From positions 202,083 through 266,082 of the forward strand of contig JABILX010000004.1 in NCBI GenBank assembly GCA_018654255.1: a stretch of DNA of 64,000 nucleotides. Direction: 5' to 3'. Below, piece after piece: positions 35,098 through 44,903 of the stretch. Under the pieces are notes generated by a model. That model did no database searches, had not been told where the DNA came from, and worked only from the letters and a program-made list of their open reading frames with translations. The first letter of the stretch is position 1, and every line of letters begins with the position of its first letter. The DNA comes from Candidatus Peregrinibacteria bacterium (GTDB lineage Bacteria > Patescibacteriota > Gracilibacteria > UBA1369 > LOWO2-01-FULL-3). The position numbers and the translations under genes were made by a program.

Positions 35098-35557
35098 ATT
35101 TTACGTCAGCCCCCCAAACAGTTTCATTAATTTGTCTCAAAGTTTCCAGAGTCAAAGCTTCAGGAATATAAATACCAGGAGTAGTTCCATCTGGAGATCG
35201 AGGAAATGCTCCCTCTGCGATAAAATCCTTGCAAATCATCCTGATACGAACATTGCGATAAACACGCCTCAACCTTTCTGATTCTGATCCAGCACGCATC
35301 CCAGGAACACCCTCAGGTGAATCACGAAGCTCCAGCCCCCCTTGATCAATAAGATCATTAATAGCACTAATAATCATATTCAAAAAATAAGGTTCCAGAT
35401 CAAATTCCATCAATTCCTCAACAGCCTTCAATCTCGCACTCAGAAGACGATTGGGATTCAAAAGTTGATCTAAAAGCTCGAAAACTTCCTCTCCTTCTTC
35501 GATAGAGGTAACGTCTTGGAAATTGTATTCGAAACGATTAGCAGTTAAAAAATCCAT
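35090..35557 (-). CDS. Hypothetical protein, 155 aa
   Basis: Not recognised. Acidic, soluble and mostly helical at the N-terminus (EEGEEVFELLDQLLNPNRLLSARLKAVEELMEF), with a basic RLRRVYRNVRIRMICKDFI stretch and a Pro/Gly-rich segment after it. It lies between the VirD4-like gene (22-nt gap) and the PAP2-like gene (overlap), so it is probably part of the same operon. Confidence 0.55.
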   Translation of the reverse strand: MDFLTANRFEYNFQDVTSIEEGEEVFELLDQLLNPNRLLSARLKAVEELMEFDLEPYFLNMIISAINDLIDQGGLELRDSPEGVPGMRAGSESERLRRVYRNVRIRMICKDFIAEGAFPRSPDGTTPGIYIPEALTLETLRQINETVWGADVKYE

Positions 35558-35579
35558 AGAAAATTTTTATCATCCTTTA

Positions 35580-38111
35580 TTAATCCTCCCCCACTCCACT
35601 CCATCGCATAATCTTATCTTCAACTTCTTTTCTATTAGCTGCGTATCTTTCTCTACTCACTTTCCTCACCTTTTCCGCACGCTCCAAATTTGGCTCATCA
35701 GCGATTGGCGGCAAAGTATCAAGAGAGAATGTCTTTGAAGGCATATTGTCGATAAGAAGACGTGTATAGGCTGTAAATTTGCTCATACCAACTAAGTCAG
35801 GTGGCAATACCTCCTCCCCAAACTGTTGAGAAATATATTCAGCATCATCAAACCCAACTTGCATAGACATCAAAGTCCCCACATTACCAAACACCGCATC
35901 TTTCACTTCGTCAGGCATCTGAGCAATATATTGGTTAGCCATCGTCAAACTCAGCTTATACTTACGAGCCTCGGACAAAATCGTAGCAAAAGCATCAGTA
36001 GCAAAATTCTGGAACTCATCCACATAAAGATAGAACTCTTTTCTATCTTTCTCAGGTGTATTTGCTCTACTCATCGCATCAAGCTGAAACTTCGTAATAA
36101 ACATCGAACCAAGAAGAGAAGAGTTATCCTCACCTATTTTCCCTTTTGAAAGGTTGATTATAACAATCTTTCCCTTATCCATCGCAAACCTCAAATCGAC
36201 TGCACTTTTCGGCTGACCAACTATATTTCTAATAATAGGGCTAGCCAAAAACTGTCCAACTTTATTCAGAATTGGTGAAATAGCCTCGATCTTCATTCTA
36301 TCCTGCATCTTATCAAACTCATTGACCCAAAAACTTTTTACGATAGGATCTGTTATTTTGGGAACCACTTTCTTTCTAAAAGCCTCGTCCTGAAGGATAC
36401 GAGTGATCCCCAACATGGTTGTGCCGGGATATTCAAGCAAAGAAAGAATTGTATTCCTCAAAATATGCTCCAACCTTGGACCCCAACTATCTGCATAAAT
36501 TTTCTTGAAAATCCCAACCAGTCCACTACAAACGATTGTATTGAAAGCCGGATCAATATTTTCAAGCATATTAAAAGCAACCGGGAAGTCTCTGTCCGAA
36601 GGCTCTATCAAAACAACATCATTCGTTCTGTTTGGCGGAATAAACCCAAGAACAGTATCTGCAAGATCACCATGTGGATCAATCAATCCAACCCCTTTCC
36701 CTTCTATCACATCAGAATAAATCATATTTTCAAGAAGAGTCGATTTACCCATACCAGTTTTACCAATCACATAAATATGTCTCCCCCTATCCTTATCCTT
36801 TATTCCAAACTCAGCCATATTTCCTCGAAAATTTGTTTTACCAATAAGAGTATATCCTTCTTCATCAGAAGTGTTAGATCGCAAAGGCAAATCAATAGGC
36901 GGTTCCAACTTTCTACTTCTCACCCAGGTAATATTCGGCGTTTTCACCGTCAAACTCGGCAGATGATAAACCGTTGCCAATTCCTCGTTACTCATGATAA
37001 ATCCACCCTCAACTTCCCTTCTCCTAAACTTAGAAACTACATGCAAACCTGTTTCAATTTTTTTAATCTTAAAACCATTTAAATGGGGTTGATTAAACTG
37101 TTTGAAACTACCAGCCATCTCTCTAATTTTTGAGTCAATCTTTTGTTTATTCGCATCATTAGGAACATAAACCAATCGAATATTCACATCATATAAAAGA
37201 CGTACAACCTTATCCATACACGCGTCTGATTCAGATTCTCTTTCATGCGATCTCATAGCCATTTGCTCCCCAACATCATCATCGTGATCCAGCATCATTC
37301 CCTCAGTCTTGAGAACATTTTTCACACCAGCGCGCACGAAAACTCCTCTAATCCAGAAGTAAACATAAAGTGGAAAAAACACAAATTTAGGCCACAACTT
37401 CCTGGTAACATACACTTTTGCATAAGCATTCTGAGACCAATCCATACTCATGAAAAATCCCTTATTGATAAGCTTCACACACTTAATCAAAACAATCTTC
37501 CATTTATCAGCCAAAGGAGTCGCAACTATTTGAATCCACGCCTGTTCAGATGGATGATTGAACTTTGTTAAAGTCGAAGTAATCCCCGACAATGGATCCA
37601 CTGCCACACGCGTCAATTTGTCCTCAAACTGCGTATACCTCTTGATAGGAAACACGTCAGCATCTGTGAACTCAAGCTCAGCTCCAATAGCATTTTGATA
37701 GACCTCTTTGTCCATAGTTTTCGTATAATCCTCAACTTCCAAAATCTCCGCATCTGGATATTGCGCATATATTTGCCCTTCAACTAAATTCCTCAATTTT
37801 TCAGGAAAAGCTACGTAAAAATTTATAGATTTATCAACAGTAGAGATCTCAAAACTAACAGAATCCTGTTTATCTCCAAACAACCTTTTGATAAAAGGGA
37901 TCTCCCTATAAACCCCGTGAATTGCAGAAAAAATCTGCTCCGCAACGATCGGACCTGCTTCCACTTCTTTAGGCACACTAATGTGCAAAACTGTCTTTTT
38001 TTCAGACACCCTTCTAAGACGACTTTTAAACCTAAAAAAAGCCGACAAAACAGCCGTCAATAACGCCGCTGAAACCAATATAATTCCTATTATTACAAGC
38101 AAATCTTTCAT
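35580..38111 (-). CDS. VirD4/TraG-like membrane ATPase of a type IV secretion-like system
   Basis: 843 aa. One N-terminal membrane helix (LLVIIGIILVSAALLTAVLSAFF) and a second weak one near residue 240 precede a hexameric-ATPase domain. Walker A is GKTGMGKST (about residue 447), followed by GLIDPHGDLADTVL. Walker B and the following box are YLYVDEFQNFATDAFATILSEARKY (about residue 694), and GNVGTLMSMQVG comes later. This is the TraD/VirD4/HerA group that pumps DNA or protein. Related pieces lie at 62.1-63.4 kb. TAGACT lies eight nt before the ATG. Confidence 0.88.
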   Translation of the reverse strand: MKDLLVIIGIILVSAALLTAVLSAFFRFKSRLRRVSEKKTVLHISVPKEVEAGPIVAEQIFSAIHGVYREIPFIKRLFGDKQDSVSFEISTVDKSINFYVAFPEKLRNLVEGQIYAQYPDAEILEVEDYTKTMDKEVYQNAIGAELEFTDADVFPIKRYTQFEDKLTRVAVDPLSGITSTLTKFNHPSEQAWIQIVATPLADKWKIVLIKCVKLINKGFFMSMDWSQNAYAKVYVTRKLWPKFVFFPLYVYFWIRGVFVRAGVKNVLKTEGMMLDHDDDVGEQMAMRSHERESESDACMDKVVRLLYDVNIRLVYVPNDANKQKIDSKIREMAGSFKQFNQPHLNGFKIKKIETGLHVVSKFRRREVEGGFIMSNEELATVYHLPSLTVKTPNITWVRSRKLEPPIDLPLRSNTSDEEGYTLIGKTNFRGNMAEFGIKDKDRGRHIYVIGKTGMGKSTLLENMIYSDVIEGKGVGLIDPHGDLADTVLGFIPPNRTNDVVLIEPSDRDFPVAFNMLENIDPAFNTIVCSGLVGIFKKIYADSWGPRLEHILRNTILSLLEYPGTTMLGITRILQDEAFRKKVVPKITDPIVKSFWVNEFDKMQDRMKIEAISPILNKVGQFLASPIIRNIVGQPKSAVDLRFAMDKGKIVIINLSKGKIGEDNSSLLGSMFITKFQLDAMSRANTPEKDRKEFYLYVDEFQNFATDAFATILSEARKYKLSLTMANQYIAQMPDEVKDAVFGNVGTLMSMQVGFDDAEYISQQFGEEVLPPDLVGMSKFTAYTRLLIDNMPSKTFSLDTLPPIADEPNLERAEKVRKVSRERYAANRKEVEDKIMRWSGVGED

Positions 38112-38119
38112 ACCAGAAT

Positions 38120-38148
38120 AGTCTAATTCAATTCATGATTTTCATCAA
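38120..38148 (-). promoter_or_regulatory. Promoter of the VirD4-like operon
   Basis: TTGATG (38143-38148), 17-nt spacer, TAGACT (38120-38125), eight nt to the ATG at 38111. Confidence 0.5.
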
Positions 38149-38222
38149 GGAATGATTATACTAAAAAGTGCTAAAAAGTCAACCCAATCCCGACCCCATA
38201 TCAAAACTCATAAACGCCAGTC

Positions 38223-38651
38223 TTACTCCTGTTCTTCAAACCATCTTTCCAATATAACCTTCGCAGCCAACATATCCCTATCCCCTTCTTTCATCCGCAC
38301 TTTTTTACCCTTAAAGTCATCCATCAACTGGTCAGCTTCAAAGCTAGAAAGTCGCTCATCAAGCAACTCAACTTCCAACCCCAATCCCCTTTCGACAGAA
38401 GCTTTTTCAAATTTCTTCACAAAACTAGCAACTTCCTTATAAATAGAACTTTCCTCATCATTCATATGAAAAGGCGCTCCAAAAATCACAACTCCATAAC
38501 CTTCGTCCTCGCATAAATTCAACAAATCAGAAAGCAACTGATCAGCATCTTTATTGGTCAAAACCTCCTTCGGAAAAGCAATTTTATTACTCAAATCACC
38601 AGAAGCAATCCCCACCCTCTTGCTCCCATAATCTACTCCTAAAACCTTCAT
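38223..38651 (-). CDS. ruvX: RuvX/YqgF family Holliday-junction resolvase-like nuclease
   Basis: 142 aa. RNase H-fold protein; YqgF matures pre-16S rRNA in E. coli, and relatives cleave junctions. KVLGVDYGSKRVGIA (first Asp), VVIFGAPFHMN, LLDERLSSFEAD and DMLAAKVILERWFEE match the family. I start at ATG 38651, one nt after the rplI stop; the frame is open to 38663. Confidence 0.9.
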   Translation of the reverse strand: MKVLGVDYGSKRVGIASGDLSNKIAFPKEVLTNKDADQLLSDLLNLCEDEGYGVVIFGAPFHMNDEESSIYKEVASFVKKFEKASVERGLGLEVELLDERLSSFEADQLMDDFKGKKVRMKEGDRDMLAAKVILERWFEEQE

Positions 38652-38652
38652 A

Positions 38653-39105
38653 TTATTCAGCAACTACGTTAACGGCAACTTCAACCTTGTTTTTTTCACC
38701 AAAATCAATAATCACCTTATGTTCACCGATAGTTTTGATTGGCTCTGAAATTTTAACATGTTTCTTTTCTACCTGAACGTTGCTCGCAGCTCTTATAGCA
38801 GCAATGATTGGATCTTCACCCAATGCAGCGTACAAAGTGTCCTTACCTTCGGCAGTAACCTTTGCAGCAAGCTCTAATTTCAAACCACCAATCTTATCCA
38901 TAACTTCTTTGACATTTTCAAGAAGACGTTCTTTCTCCATAACCATCTTTTCTCTTCTTTTTGCAGCCAAAGCTATCTTATCTTTTGTAGCAACAACTGC
39001 TAATTTCTTTGGAAATAGAAAATTTCTGAAATAACCATCTTTTACCTCAACAATGTCTCCTCTGTAACCAAGTTTTTGAACATTTTCATTTAATATTACT
39101 TTCAT
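38653..39105 (-). CDS. rplI: 50S ribosomal protein L9
   Basis: 150 aa, normal length. MKVILNENVQKLGYRGDIVEVKDGYFRNFLFPKKLAV is the N-terminal L9 RNA-binding domain, followed by the long connecting helix (AAKRREKMVMEKERLLENVKEVMDKI) and the C-terminal domain. It is followed closely by ruvX. Confidence 0.97.
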   Translation of the reverse strand: MKVILNENVQKLGYRGDIVEVKDGYFRNFLFPKKLAVVATKDKIALAAKRREKMVMEKERLLENVKEVMDKIGGLKLELAAKVTAEGKDTLYAALGEDPIIAAIRAASNVQVEKKHVKISEPIKTIGEHKVIIDFGEKNKVEVAVNVVAE

Positions 39106-39174
39106 TTTTTTTGTCTTTAAAAAATTTAGCCCTTAATAAATAGCGAAAATCCACCAAGAAGTAAAGGTGAAATA

Positions 39175-40875
39175 TCATTCTAATTCACTATTTTCTTCGT
39201 CATAAATAACGAAAGACCAATCTGAAATATACGAGAATCTGTCGGATGGAAATGCAACTCCGTCCATATTGATGCCTTCAACCTTTCCATCAGAAGCGTA
39301 ATAATAAATAGGTTTGTACAGGAATATTGCAGGAATATCTTCTGCTATCTGTTTACCAATCTTTTTTAGCTCTTCTTCACGCTTAGCAGCGTCAAAAGTC
39401 ATCCTTACATTTTCGATCAAACTATCAACCTGAAAACTCTTGTAATTAGAGAGATTCAAACCATTAGCTCCAACCTGTGTAGAGTGCCAATAACTATAAG
39501 TATCAAAATTGTGACCAAGCGTCTGTCCTATAAACAACAAGTCATAACTTCTATCCATAATTCTTTCATTCAACTTTCCCACAGGCAATAATTCGACCTC
39601 GATCTCTACACCAATATCCTCCCACTGCTTCTCCAAATAACTCACAACCACATCTGTTTCCTCAGCCTGCTGCGTTCCTTCAGGAAACTCCCTAGCGATC
39701 AAATTCAGAAGCAAAATAGATCCATTCTCATCAGTTCTATACTTAGAATCTATACTATTATAAGTATATCCAACATCAAATATAGCGCCATTAGCAACCT
39801 CCATACTTGGTTGATATATCCATTCATCCGAATCATCCAATTCAAGAAGAGGAGTGTCGACAGGAATCTTATCCGATAACTGAGCGATCAAATCGTCCTT
39901 GAATACAGATTTTTGTAGAGCAATTCGAACTTTGTCTTCCTGAACTTTTGGAGAATCCATGTTTATAAAAACACCCATATATTGAGGAAGTTCATAAGAT
40001 ATCAAAACAAAACCTCCAGCCTCCTTAACCTGCAAAGCATATTCTCCTGAAATTTTGACAATACCATTCACAGAATTCATCTCCCCAAGCAATTGTTCCT
40101 CAGAAGGATAAGAAATAAACCTGAAATGATCTAATTTTGGATTAGAGCCATAGTATTCTTTGTTCATCTCCAAAGTGACCTGCATTCTTCCATCTTTGAA
40201 AACCTGGATAGGCTCAGAAACTTTATAAGGACCACTTCCTATAGGTTGCTTGTTAAATTCATGTTGAAGAAGATCCATAACGGGTACGTCCTGCAATATA
40301 TGCTTTGGCAAAATTCCGATCGCCAAACTAGTAACAAAGAAAACATTAGGCTTATCCATCTTGAACTTTATTGTTTTTTCATCAATCACTTCTATTTCAA
40401 CACCATCAAAATTCGCCTTCAAAATTTCATTCGCAAAAGTAGGATCTTGCACAACCTCAGCAAAAGTAAAATACACATCCTCGGTAGTCAAAAGCTCACC
40501 ATCATGCCATCTAACTCCATCATGCAAGACAAACGTATACTCAGTCTTCGACTCATCTATAGTCAGATCAGCCATATCGCTAATAATAGCATTTGTTTTC
40601 GGATCGTATTTCATCAAACCAGAAAAAACCAACCTGGAAACCTCACGATCAGTGATGTTGTAATCAACAAAAAGAGGATTCAAATTCTGGAACCCATTTA
40701 CGCTCACAAGCCCTTCAGTATAGATATCAACTTTTCCAAAATTAAAAAGACCATAAGGAAAAACTATCATTTTTACAAACATCAAAACAATGATCCCTAA
40801 AGCTCCAAAACTTACAGCTTTATCAAAATCACTATAGGATCTAAAAACCTTCCCCAATTTGCGAAATAATTTCAT
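39175..40875 (-). CDS. Membrane-anchored family-5 solute-binding protein (OppA-like)
   Basis: 566 aa. A single N-terminal membrane helix (VSFGALGIIVLMFVKMIVF, about 22-40) replaces the usual lipoprotein signal. The SBP_bac_5 fold is clear: NLNPLFVDYNITDREVSRLVFSGLMKYD, LHDGVRWHDGELLTTEDVYFTF, IGSGPYKV, and DLLFIGQTLGHNFDTYSYWHSTQ near the C-terminus. Such proteins bind peptides or nickel for ABC importers; no permease is adjacent. A second protein of this type is at 57671-59182. It is followed by secG after two nt. Confidence 0.88.
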   Translation of the reverse strand: MKLFRKLGKVFRSYSDFDKAVSFGALGIIVLMFVKMIVFPYGLFNFGKVDIYTEGLVSVNGFQNLNPLFVDYNITDREVSRLVFSGLMKYDPKTNAIISDMADLTIDESKTEYTFVLHDGVRWHDGELLTTEDVYFTFAEVVQDPTFANEILKANFDGVEIEVIDEKTIKFKMDKPNVFFVTSLAIGILPKHILQDVPVMDLLQHEFNKQPIGSGPYKVSEPIQVFKDGRMQVTLEMNKEYYGSNPKLDHFRFISYPSEEQLLGEMNSVNGIVKISGEYALQVKEAGGFVLISYELPQYMGVFINMDSPKVQEDKVRIALQKSVFKDDLIAQLSDKIPVDTPLLELDDSDEWIYQPSMEVANGAIFDVGYTYNSIDSKYRTDENGSILLLNLIAREFPEGTQQAEETDVVVSYLEKQWEDIGVEIEVELLPVGKLNERIMDRSYDLLFIGQTLGHNFDTYSYWHSTQVGANGLNLSNYKSFQVDSLIENVRMTFDAAKREEELKKIGKQIAEDIPAIFLYKPIYYYASDGKVEGINMDGVAFPSDRFSYISDWSFVIYDEENSELE

Positions 40876-40877
40876 AT

Positions 40878-41096
40878 TTATTGGAAAAATAGGAAAGCGA
40901 CTGAGTTTAAAACAAACAAAGTTGCAAAAACAATCGTCGCAATATGTAATACTTTTTCAGCTCCTCTCTTGCTAGCATGGAAACTTCCTCCTCCTCCAAA
41001 AGTAGCAGAAAGTCCACCACCTCTCTGTTGAGACAATACAGAAAGAAGTAATAATAGAGAGAAAATGATTTGTGTTACAAAAAGTACAGTACGCAT
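40878..41096 (-). CDS. secG: Preprotein translocase subunit SecG
   Basis: 72 aa. Two membrane helices (FVTQIIFSLLLLLSVLS and HIATIVFATLFVLNSVAFLF) separated by the Gly-rich loop GGGLSATFGGGGSFHASKRGAEK, the typical SecG pattern. It supports SecYE-dependent export. It lies between the holin-like gene (1-nt gap) and the anchored binding protein. Confidence 0.9.
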   Translation of the reverse strand: MRTVLFVTQIIFSLLLLLSVLSQQRGGGLSATFGGGGSFHASKRGAEKVLHIATIVFATLFVLNSVAFLFFQ

Positions 41097-41097
41097 A

Positions 41098-41478
41098 TTA
41101 TTTTCGTTTTTTTAAGAATAAATTTTCAATAAAGTTTACTAAACCAAATACAACAGCTCCTATAGCATAACTACCTAAATTTGGGAATAGCAAACTCACA
41201 TCCCTAAATTCAATGACACCGAGGAAATAGCTCAAAAACCACAAAACCCCAGCATTAATAACAATCAAAAACAACCCACCGGTAATAAAAATAAAAGGAA
41301 GAGACAGAACCTTTATTACAGGTTTCGCAATAGCATTAATTAATCCAACCAAAATTCCTCCAATAATAAAGAACGTAATTCCTCCAGTGTAGGTAACTCC
41401 ATCAACAAATTCAGTAACAGCATACAGAGCTCCTGCATTCACCAGTATTCCTATGATTATACGATATATTGTCATCAT
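41098..41478 (-). CDS. Phage holin superfamily IV / YvlD-like membrane protein
   Basis: 126 aa with four membrane helices. GGILVGLINAIAKPVIKVLSLPFIFITGGLFLIVINAGVLWF is the conserved centre of the YvlD/phage_holin_4_2 family of housekeeping membrane proteins. Despite the name there is no phage context. It starts 11 nt after ileS. Confidence 0.82.
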   Translation of the reverse strand: MMTIYRIIIGILVNAGALYAVTEFVDGVTYTGGITFFIIGGILVGLINAIAKPVIKVLSLPFIFITGGLFLIVINAGVLWFLSYFLGVIEFRDVSLLFPNLGSYAIGAVVFGLVNFIENLFLKKRK

Positions 41479-41489
41479 ATATATTTTGG

Positions 41490-44400
41490 TTAAACTTTTC
41501 TTATAAGTATCTTAACAGGTTGTCCCTCTACTTCAACATCTTTCGCAATATCGTAGTCAAGTTCACCCGCCTGACTGATCTCTATAGCCAACGTTTCCTT
41601 TTCAATATAATCTGCAAATCCAGTCACGGCAACTTCTATTTCACCCTCCGCCCTGACAAGCAAATATATTCTATCAGACACATTGAAGTCAGCTTCTTTT
41701 CTCATTTCTTGAATATATCTCACAATCTCTCTAGCATATCCCTCGCGAACGAGACCTTTGGTCACATTAGTATCCAGGATGACCACAACGCCATCTTCAC
41801 TTTCAACGTCATAACCCTCCTTTCCTCTGAATCCAACCTCTACTTCATTAGCCTCAAGAACGTATTTTCCAACCTTAACTTTTCCACCCGCCTGAAGAGT
41901 GAATTTTCCACTTTTAGCTTGCTGGATAATCTGTTGAACCTCCTTACCATATTTAGGGCCAAGAACTCTCGCATTGGGCATAACAGTTTGTTCGATGATA
42001 TCCCCTACTTCATCGACAATTTCCAATTCTTTTACGTTTAATTCCTCGAGGATGACAGCTGTTTGATCTTTTATCCATTTCTTTTGAATTCCTCTAGGAA
42101 GAGCTATTTGAACTTTTTGAAGTGGCTGACGAACTTTTATCCTAGCTTTACCTCGGACACTATGACCAAGATTAACAATCTTCCTTACCGCAGCCATTTC
42201 CTTATTCAACTTTTCATCTATCCGAGAATCTTTTGGTTTTGGCCAATCCTCCATATGCACAGATTTCTTACCGGTAAGATTGATGAAAATTTCATCAGAT
42301 ACAAAAGGCATAAATGGTGCGAGAATTTTACAGAAAGTAGTCAAAACAATGTAAAGGGTCTGATAAGCCTGATCTTTATCCCCATCATTTTCACTCTTCC
42401 AAAACCTCCTCCTCGACCTCCTGACATACCAGTTAGATAAGTTTTCCAAGAAATCCTGCATTGGTCTAGTCGCCCAAGTAAGATTATATGCATCCATATT
42501 TTTTGTAACCTCTCCTATCAAAACGTTCAACTCTGACAAAATCCACTGATCAAGCTTATTTGATGGCTTGAAGCGAGCAGCTTTGGCTTCATCATAAGGC
42601 TTAAATTTATCAATATTCGCATAGGTAACAAAGAAACTATAAACATTCCAAAGTGTTAACGTAAATTTCTTCACCACCTCATCAACATGATCTTCCGAAA
42701 ACCTCACATCCTCCCCAAGTGGAGATGTTGAGCTGTACAAGAAGTACCGAAGACTATCAACACCTTTCGAATCAAACAAATACGTTGGATCAGGATAATT
42801 TTTCTTTCTCTTTGATAATTTTTCACCATCTTTGGCTAACAAAATTCCATTCACTACAACATTCTTGAAAGCCGGCTTATCAAACAAAATCGTAGACAAA
42901 ACGTGAAGCGTATAAAACCATCCACGAGTCTGGTCCAAGCCTTCCGCAATAAAATTAGCCGGGAAATTCTCTTCAAAATACTTCTTGTTTTCAAATGGAT
43001 AATGAAGCTGTGCATAAGGCATAGATCCACTTTCAAACCAACAATCCAAAACATCAGGGATCCTCGTCGCATTCTTACCGCATTTCTTACATTTAATCTT
43101 AACTTTATCAATATAAGGTTTATGAAGATCCAATTTACCTTTGCTTTTCGGCAGTTTACCACCCGACATTTTCTCCAGCTCCTTCACAGAACCAATACAA
43201 TAAGTCTCTCCACAGCTACATTCCCATAGAGGAATCGGAGCTCCCCAGAATCTATTTCTAGAAATAGCCCAATCACGAGCACCATCAAGCCAATTACCAA
43301 AACGACCATCCTTGATGTGATCTGGAACCCAATTAATCTTCTCATTGTTCTTCAAAAGTTTGTTTTTGACCTTGGTAACCTCTATAAAAAGAGACCTAGT
43401 AGAATAATTGAGTAACGGAGTATCACACCTCCAACAATGAGGATAAGAATGTCTAAAATTCTGTTTTTCAAAAAGCAATCCATTATCAAACAACCAAACA
43501 GCAACATCTATATCTTTTCCTTTCACAAATTCTCCAGCCCAAAGCTTAACGTCTTCCGTGAAACAACCATTCATTTCCACGTGTTGGATCATGGCGAGAT
43601 CATGTTTCAAACCAAATTGGTAATCATCCTCACCAAACATCGGAGCAATATGAACAATTCCAGTACCATCTTCATCCGTTACAAAATCGGCAAGCTGGAT
43701 CTCATAAACAGCTTTGTCCTCAGTTTTTCCCTCATAAAAATCAAATAGCGGTTCGTAGTGAGTTCCAACCAATTTTTTCGGATCGATTTTTTCCAAAATC
43801 GCATACTTCGGCATTTTTCCCTCCCCAACTTTGTCGTAATGTTCAAATTTTTCTTTATAAAAATTTTCAGCCGCAATATATGTCCCATCAGGATATTCAG
43901 AGAAATTTTTGATAGCAAACTTCACATATTTAACTTTTTGCCCAAAAGCCAAGGCCACATTTCCCGGAAGAGTCCAAGGAGTAGTCGTCCAAGCGAGGAC
44001 ATATACATCCTCATTCTTTTTAGCAGAAATGGCCTCTAAGGCATCCTCTTTCAACTTGAACTTACAAGTAACAGAAAGATCTGTAACATCCTTGTAACCC
44101 TGAGTAACTTCGAAATTTGACAAAGGAGTCTCGCATCTCGGACATATATGCATACTCTTGTATCCACTATAAATCATGTCCTTGTCCCAGATCTGTTTAA
44201 ATATCCACCATATTGACTCCATATAACTATTATCAAGCGTCGCATATGTGTCATCAAGATCGACCCATCTTCCAATCCTCTTGAACATTTCGGTCCATTC
44301 TCCCGTATATCGGAAAACACTATTTCTACAAGAGTCATTAAATTTATCCACTCCATAATCAACAATATCTTTTCTGCCAGACAATTTTAAATTTTTCTCA

Positions 44401-44687
44401 ATCTCATACTCAACAGGAAGCCCATGGCAATCCCAACCATTAGTACGAGGCACATAATATCCCTTCATCGTCCAGTAACGCGTAACTGCGTCCTTCAACG
44501 CATTCGCCAAGATATGCCCATAATGAGGCAATCCATTTGCAAACGGAGGTCCATCAAAAAACACATATTTTTTCCGATCCTTTCTAGCCTTCACCGATTT
44601 CTCGAAAATATCGTTATCTTCCCAGTACTTCATTATTCTGTGCTCCACATCAGGGAACGACTGCCTTGGGTCTACTTGTTTAAACAT
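41490..44687 (-). CDS. ileS: Isoleucyl-tRNA synthetase, type 2 (eukaryote-like)
   Basis: 1065 aa. Class I synthetase with HYGH as the HIGH motif in FANGLPHYGHILANALKDAVTRY and KLSKRKKNYPDP as the KMSKS loop. The KMSKRKKNYPDP form and the absence of the C-terminal zinc finger of E. coli IleRS point to the eukaryote-like IleRS2 group, which tends to be mupirocin-insensitive. The editing domain is present (WTTTPWTLPGNVALAF). A CxxC pair (ICPRCETPL) and others (CGETYC, CKKCGK) occur in the connective region. It has a T-box leader, so uncharged tRNA-Ile should raise expression. Confidence 0.97.
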   Translation of the reverse strand: MFKQVDPRQSFPDVEHRIMKYWEDNDIFEKSVKARKDRKKYVFFDGPPFANGLPHYGHILANALKDAVTRYWTMKGYYVPRTNGWDCHGLPVEYEIEKNLKLSGRKDIVDYGVDKFNDSCRNSVFRYTGEWTEMFKRIGRWVDLDDTYATLDNSYMESIWWIFKQIWDKDMIYSGYKSMHICPRCETPLSNFEVTQGYKDVTDLSVTCKFKLKEDALEAISAKKNEDVYVLAWTTTPWTLPGNVALAFGQKVKYVKFAIKNFSEYPDGTYIAAENFYKEKFEHYDKVGEGKMPKYAILEKIDPKKLVGTHYEPLFDFYEGKTEDKAVYEIQLADFVTDEDGTGIVHIAPMFGEDDYQFGLKHDLAMIQHVEMNGCFTEDVKLWAGEFVKGKDIDVAVWLFDNGLLFEKQNFRHSYPHCWRCDTPLLNYSTRSLFIEVTKVKNKLLKNNEKINWVPDHIKDGRFGNWLDGARDWAISRNRFWGAPIPLWECSCGETYCIGSVKELEKMSGGKLPKSKGKLDLHKPYIDKVKIKCKKCGKNATRIPDVLDCWFESGSMPYAQLHYPFENKKYFEENFPANFIAEGLDQTRGWFYTLHVLSTILFDKPAFKNVVVNGILLAKDGEKLSKRKKNYPDPTYLFDSKGVDSLRYFLYSSTSPLGEDVRFSEDHVDEVVKKFTLTLWNVYSFFVTYANIDKFKPYDEAKAARFKPSNKLDQWILSELNVLIGEVTKNMDAYNLTWATRPMQDFLENLSNWYVRRSRRRFWKSENDGDKDQAYQTLYIVLTTFCKILAPFMPFVSDEIFINLTGKKSVHMEDWPKPKDSRIDEKLNKEMAAVRKIVNLGHSVRGKARIKVRQPLQKVQIALPRGIQKKWIKDQTAVILEELNVKELEIVDEVGDIIEQTVMPNARVLGPKYGKEVQQIIQQAKSGKFTLQAGGKVKVGKYVLEANEVEVGFRGKEGYDVESEDGVVVILDTNVTKGLVREGYAREIVRYIQEMRKEADFNVSDRIYLLVRAEGEIEVAVTGFADYIEKETLAIEISQAGELDYDIAKDVEVEGQPVKILIRKV

Positions 44688-44701
44688 ATTTTTTTTAATT
44701 T

Positions 44702-44724
44702 AAAAAATCCTTGGTTTCCAAGGA
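44702..44724 (-). terminator. Intrinsic terminator of the ileS T-box leader
   Basis: TCCTTGG-AAA-CCAAGGA followed by TTTTTT on the minus strand. The 5' arm shares CCTT with the alternative antiterminator. Confidence 0.88.
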
Positions 44725-44898
44725 CCCATATTCTGGGCGGTACCACCTCGATTCTCCACCTTAAGAAGGCAGAGCACTTAATTACATTTGATAACGATGT
44801 TTCATCACCGAAAGGTTCTACTCGCCTCCCCCAACCTGGGTTGAAAGCTTTCTTCCTTCTGCATTCAGAGAGTGATCACTCCCCTACTTACGCATCTA
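44702..44898 (-). ncRNA. T-box riboswitch leader of ileS
   Basis: The leader on the minus strand contains the conserved T-box core GAGGTGGTACCGCC (about 44737-44750). It folds as a standard antiterminator: GAGG pairs with CCTT around the seven-nt bulge TGGTACC, and GCCCA pairs with TGGGT. TGGT in the bulge complements the ACCA 3' end of a tRNA with discriminator A, as tRNA-Ile has. The competing terminator lies just downstream. An ATC codon in GTGATCACT near the 5' end is a candidate specifier. The 5' part is short (under 160 nt before the core), so Stem I may be reduced. Confidence 0.88.
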
Positions 44899-44903
44899 AC
44901 CAA

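Noticed and set aside
41098..41478. Phage holin suggesting a prophage
   Set aside because: The YvlD-like family is a common chromosomal membrane protein and there are no other phage genes around.
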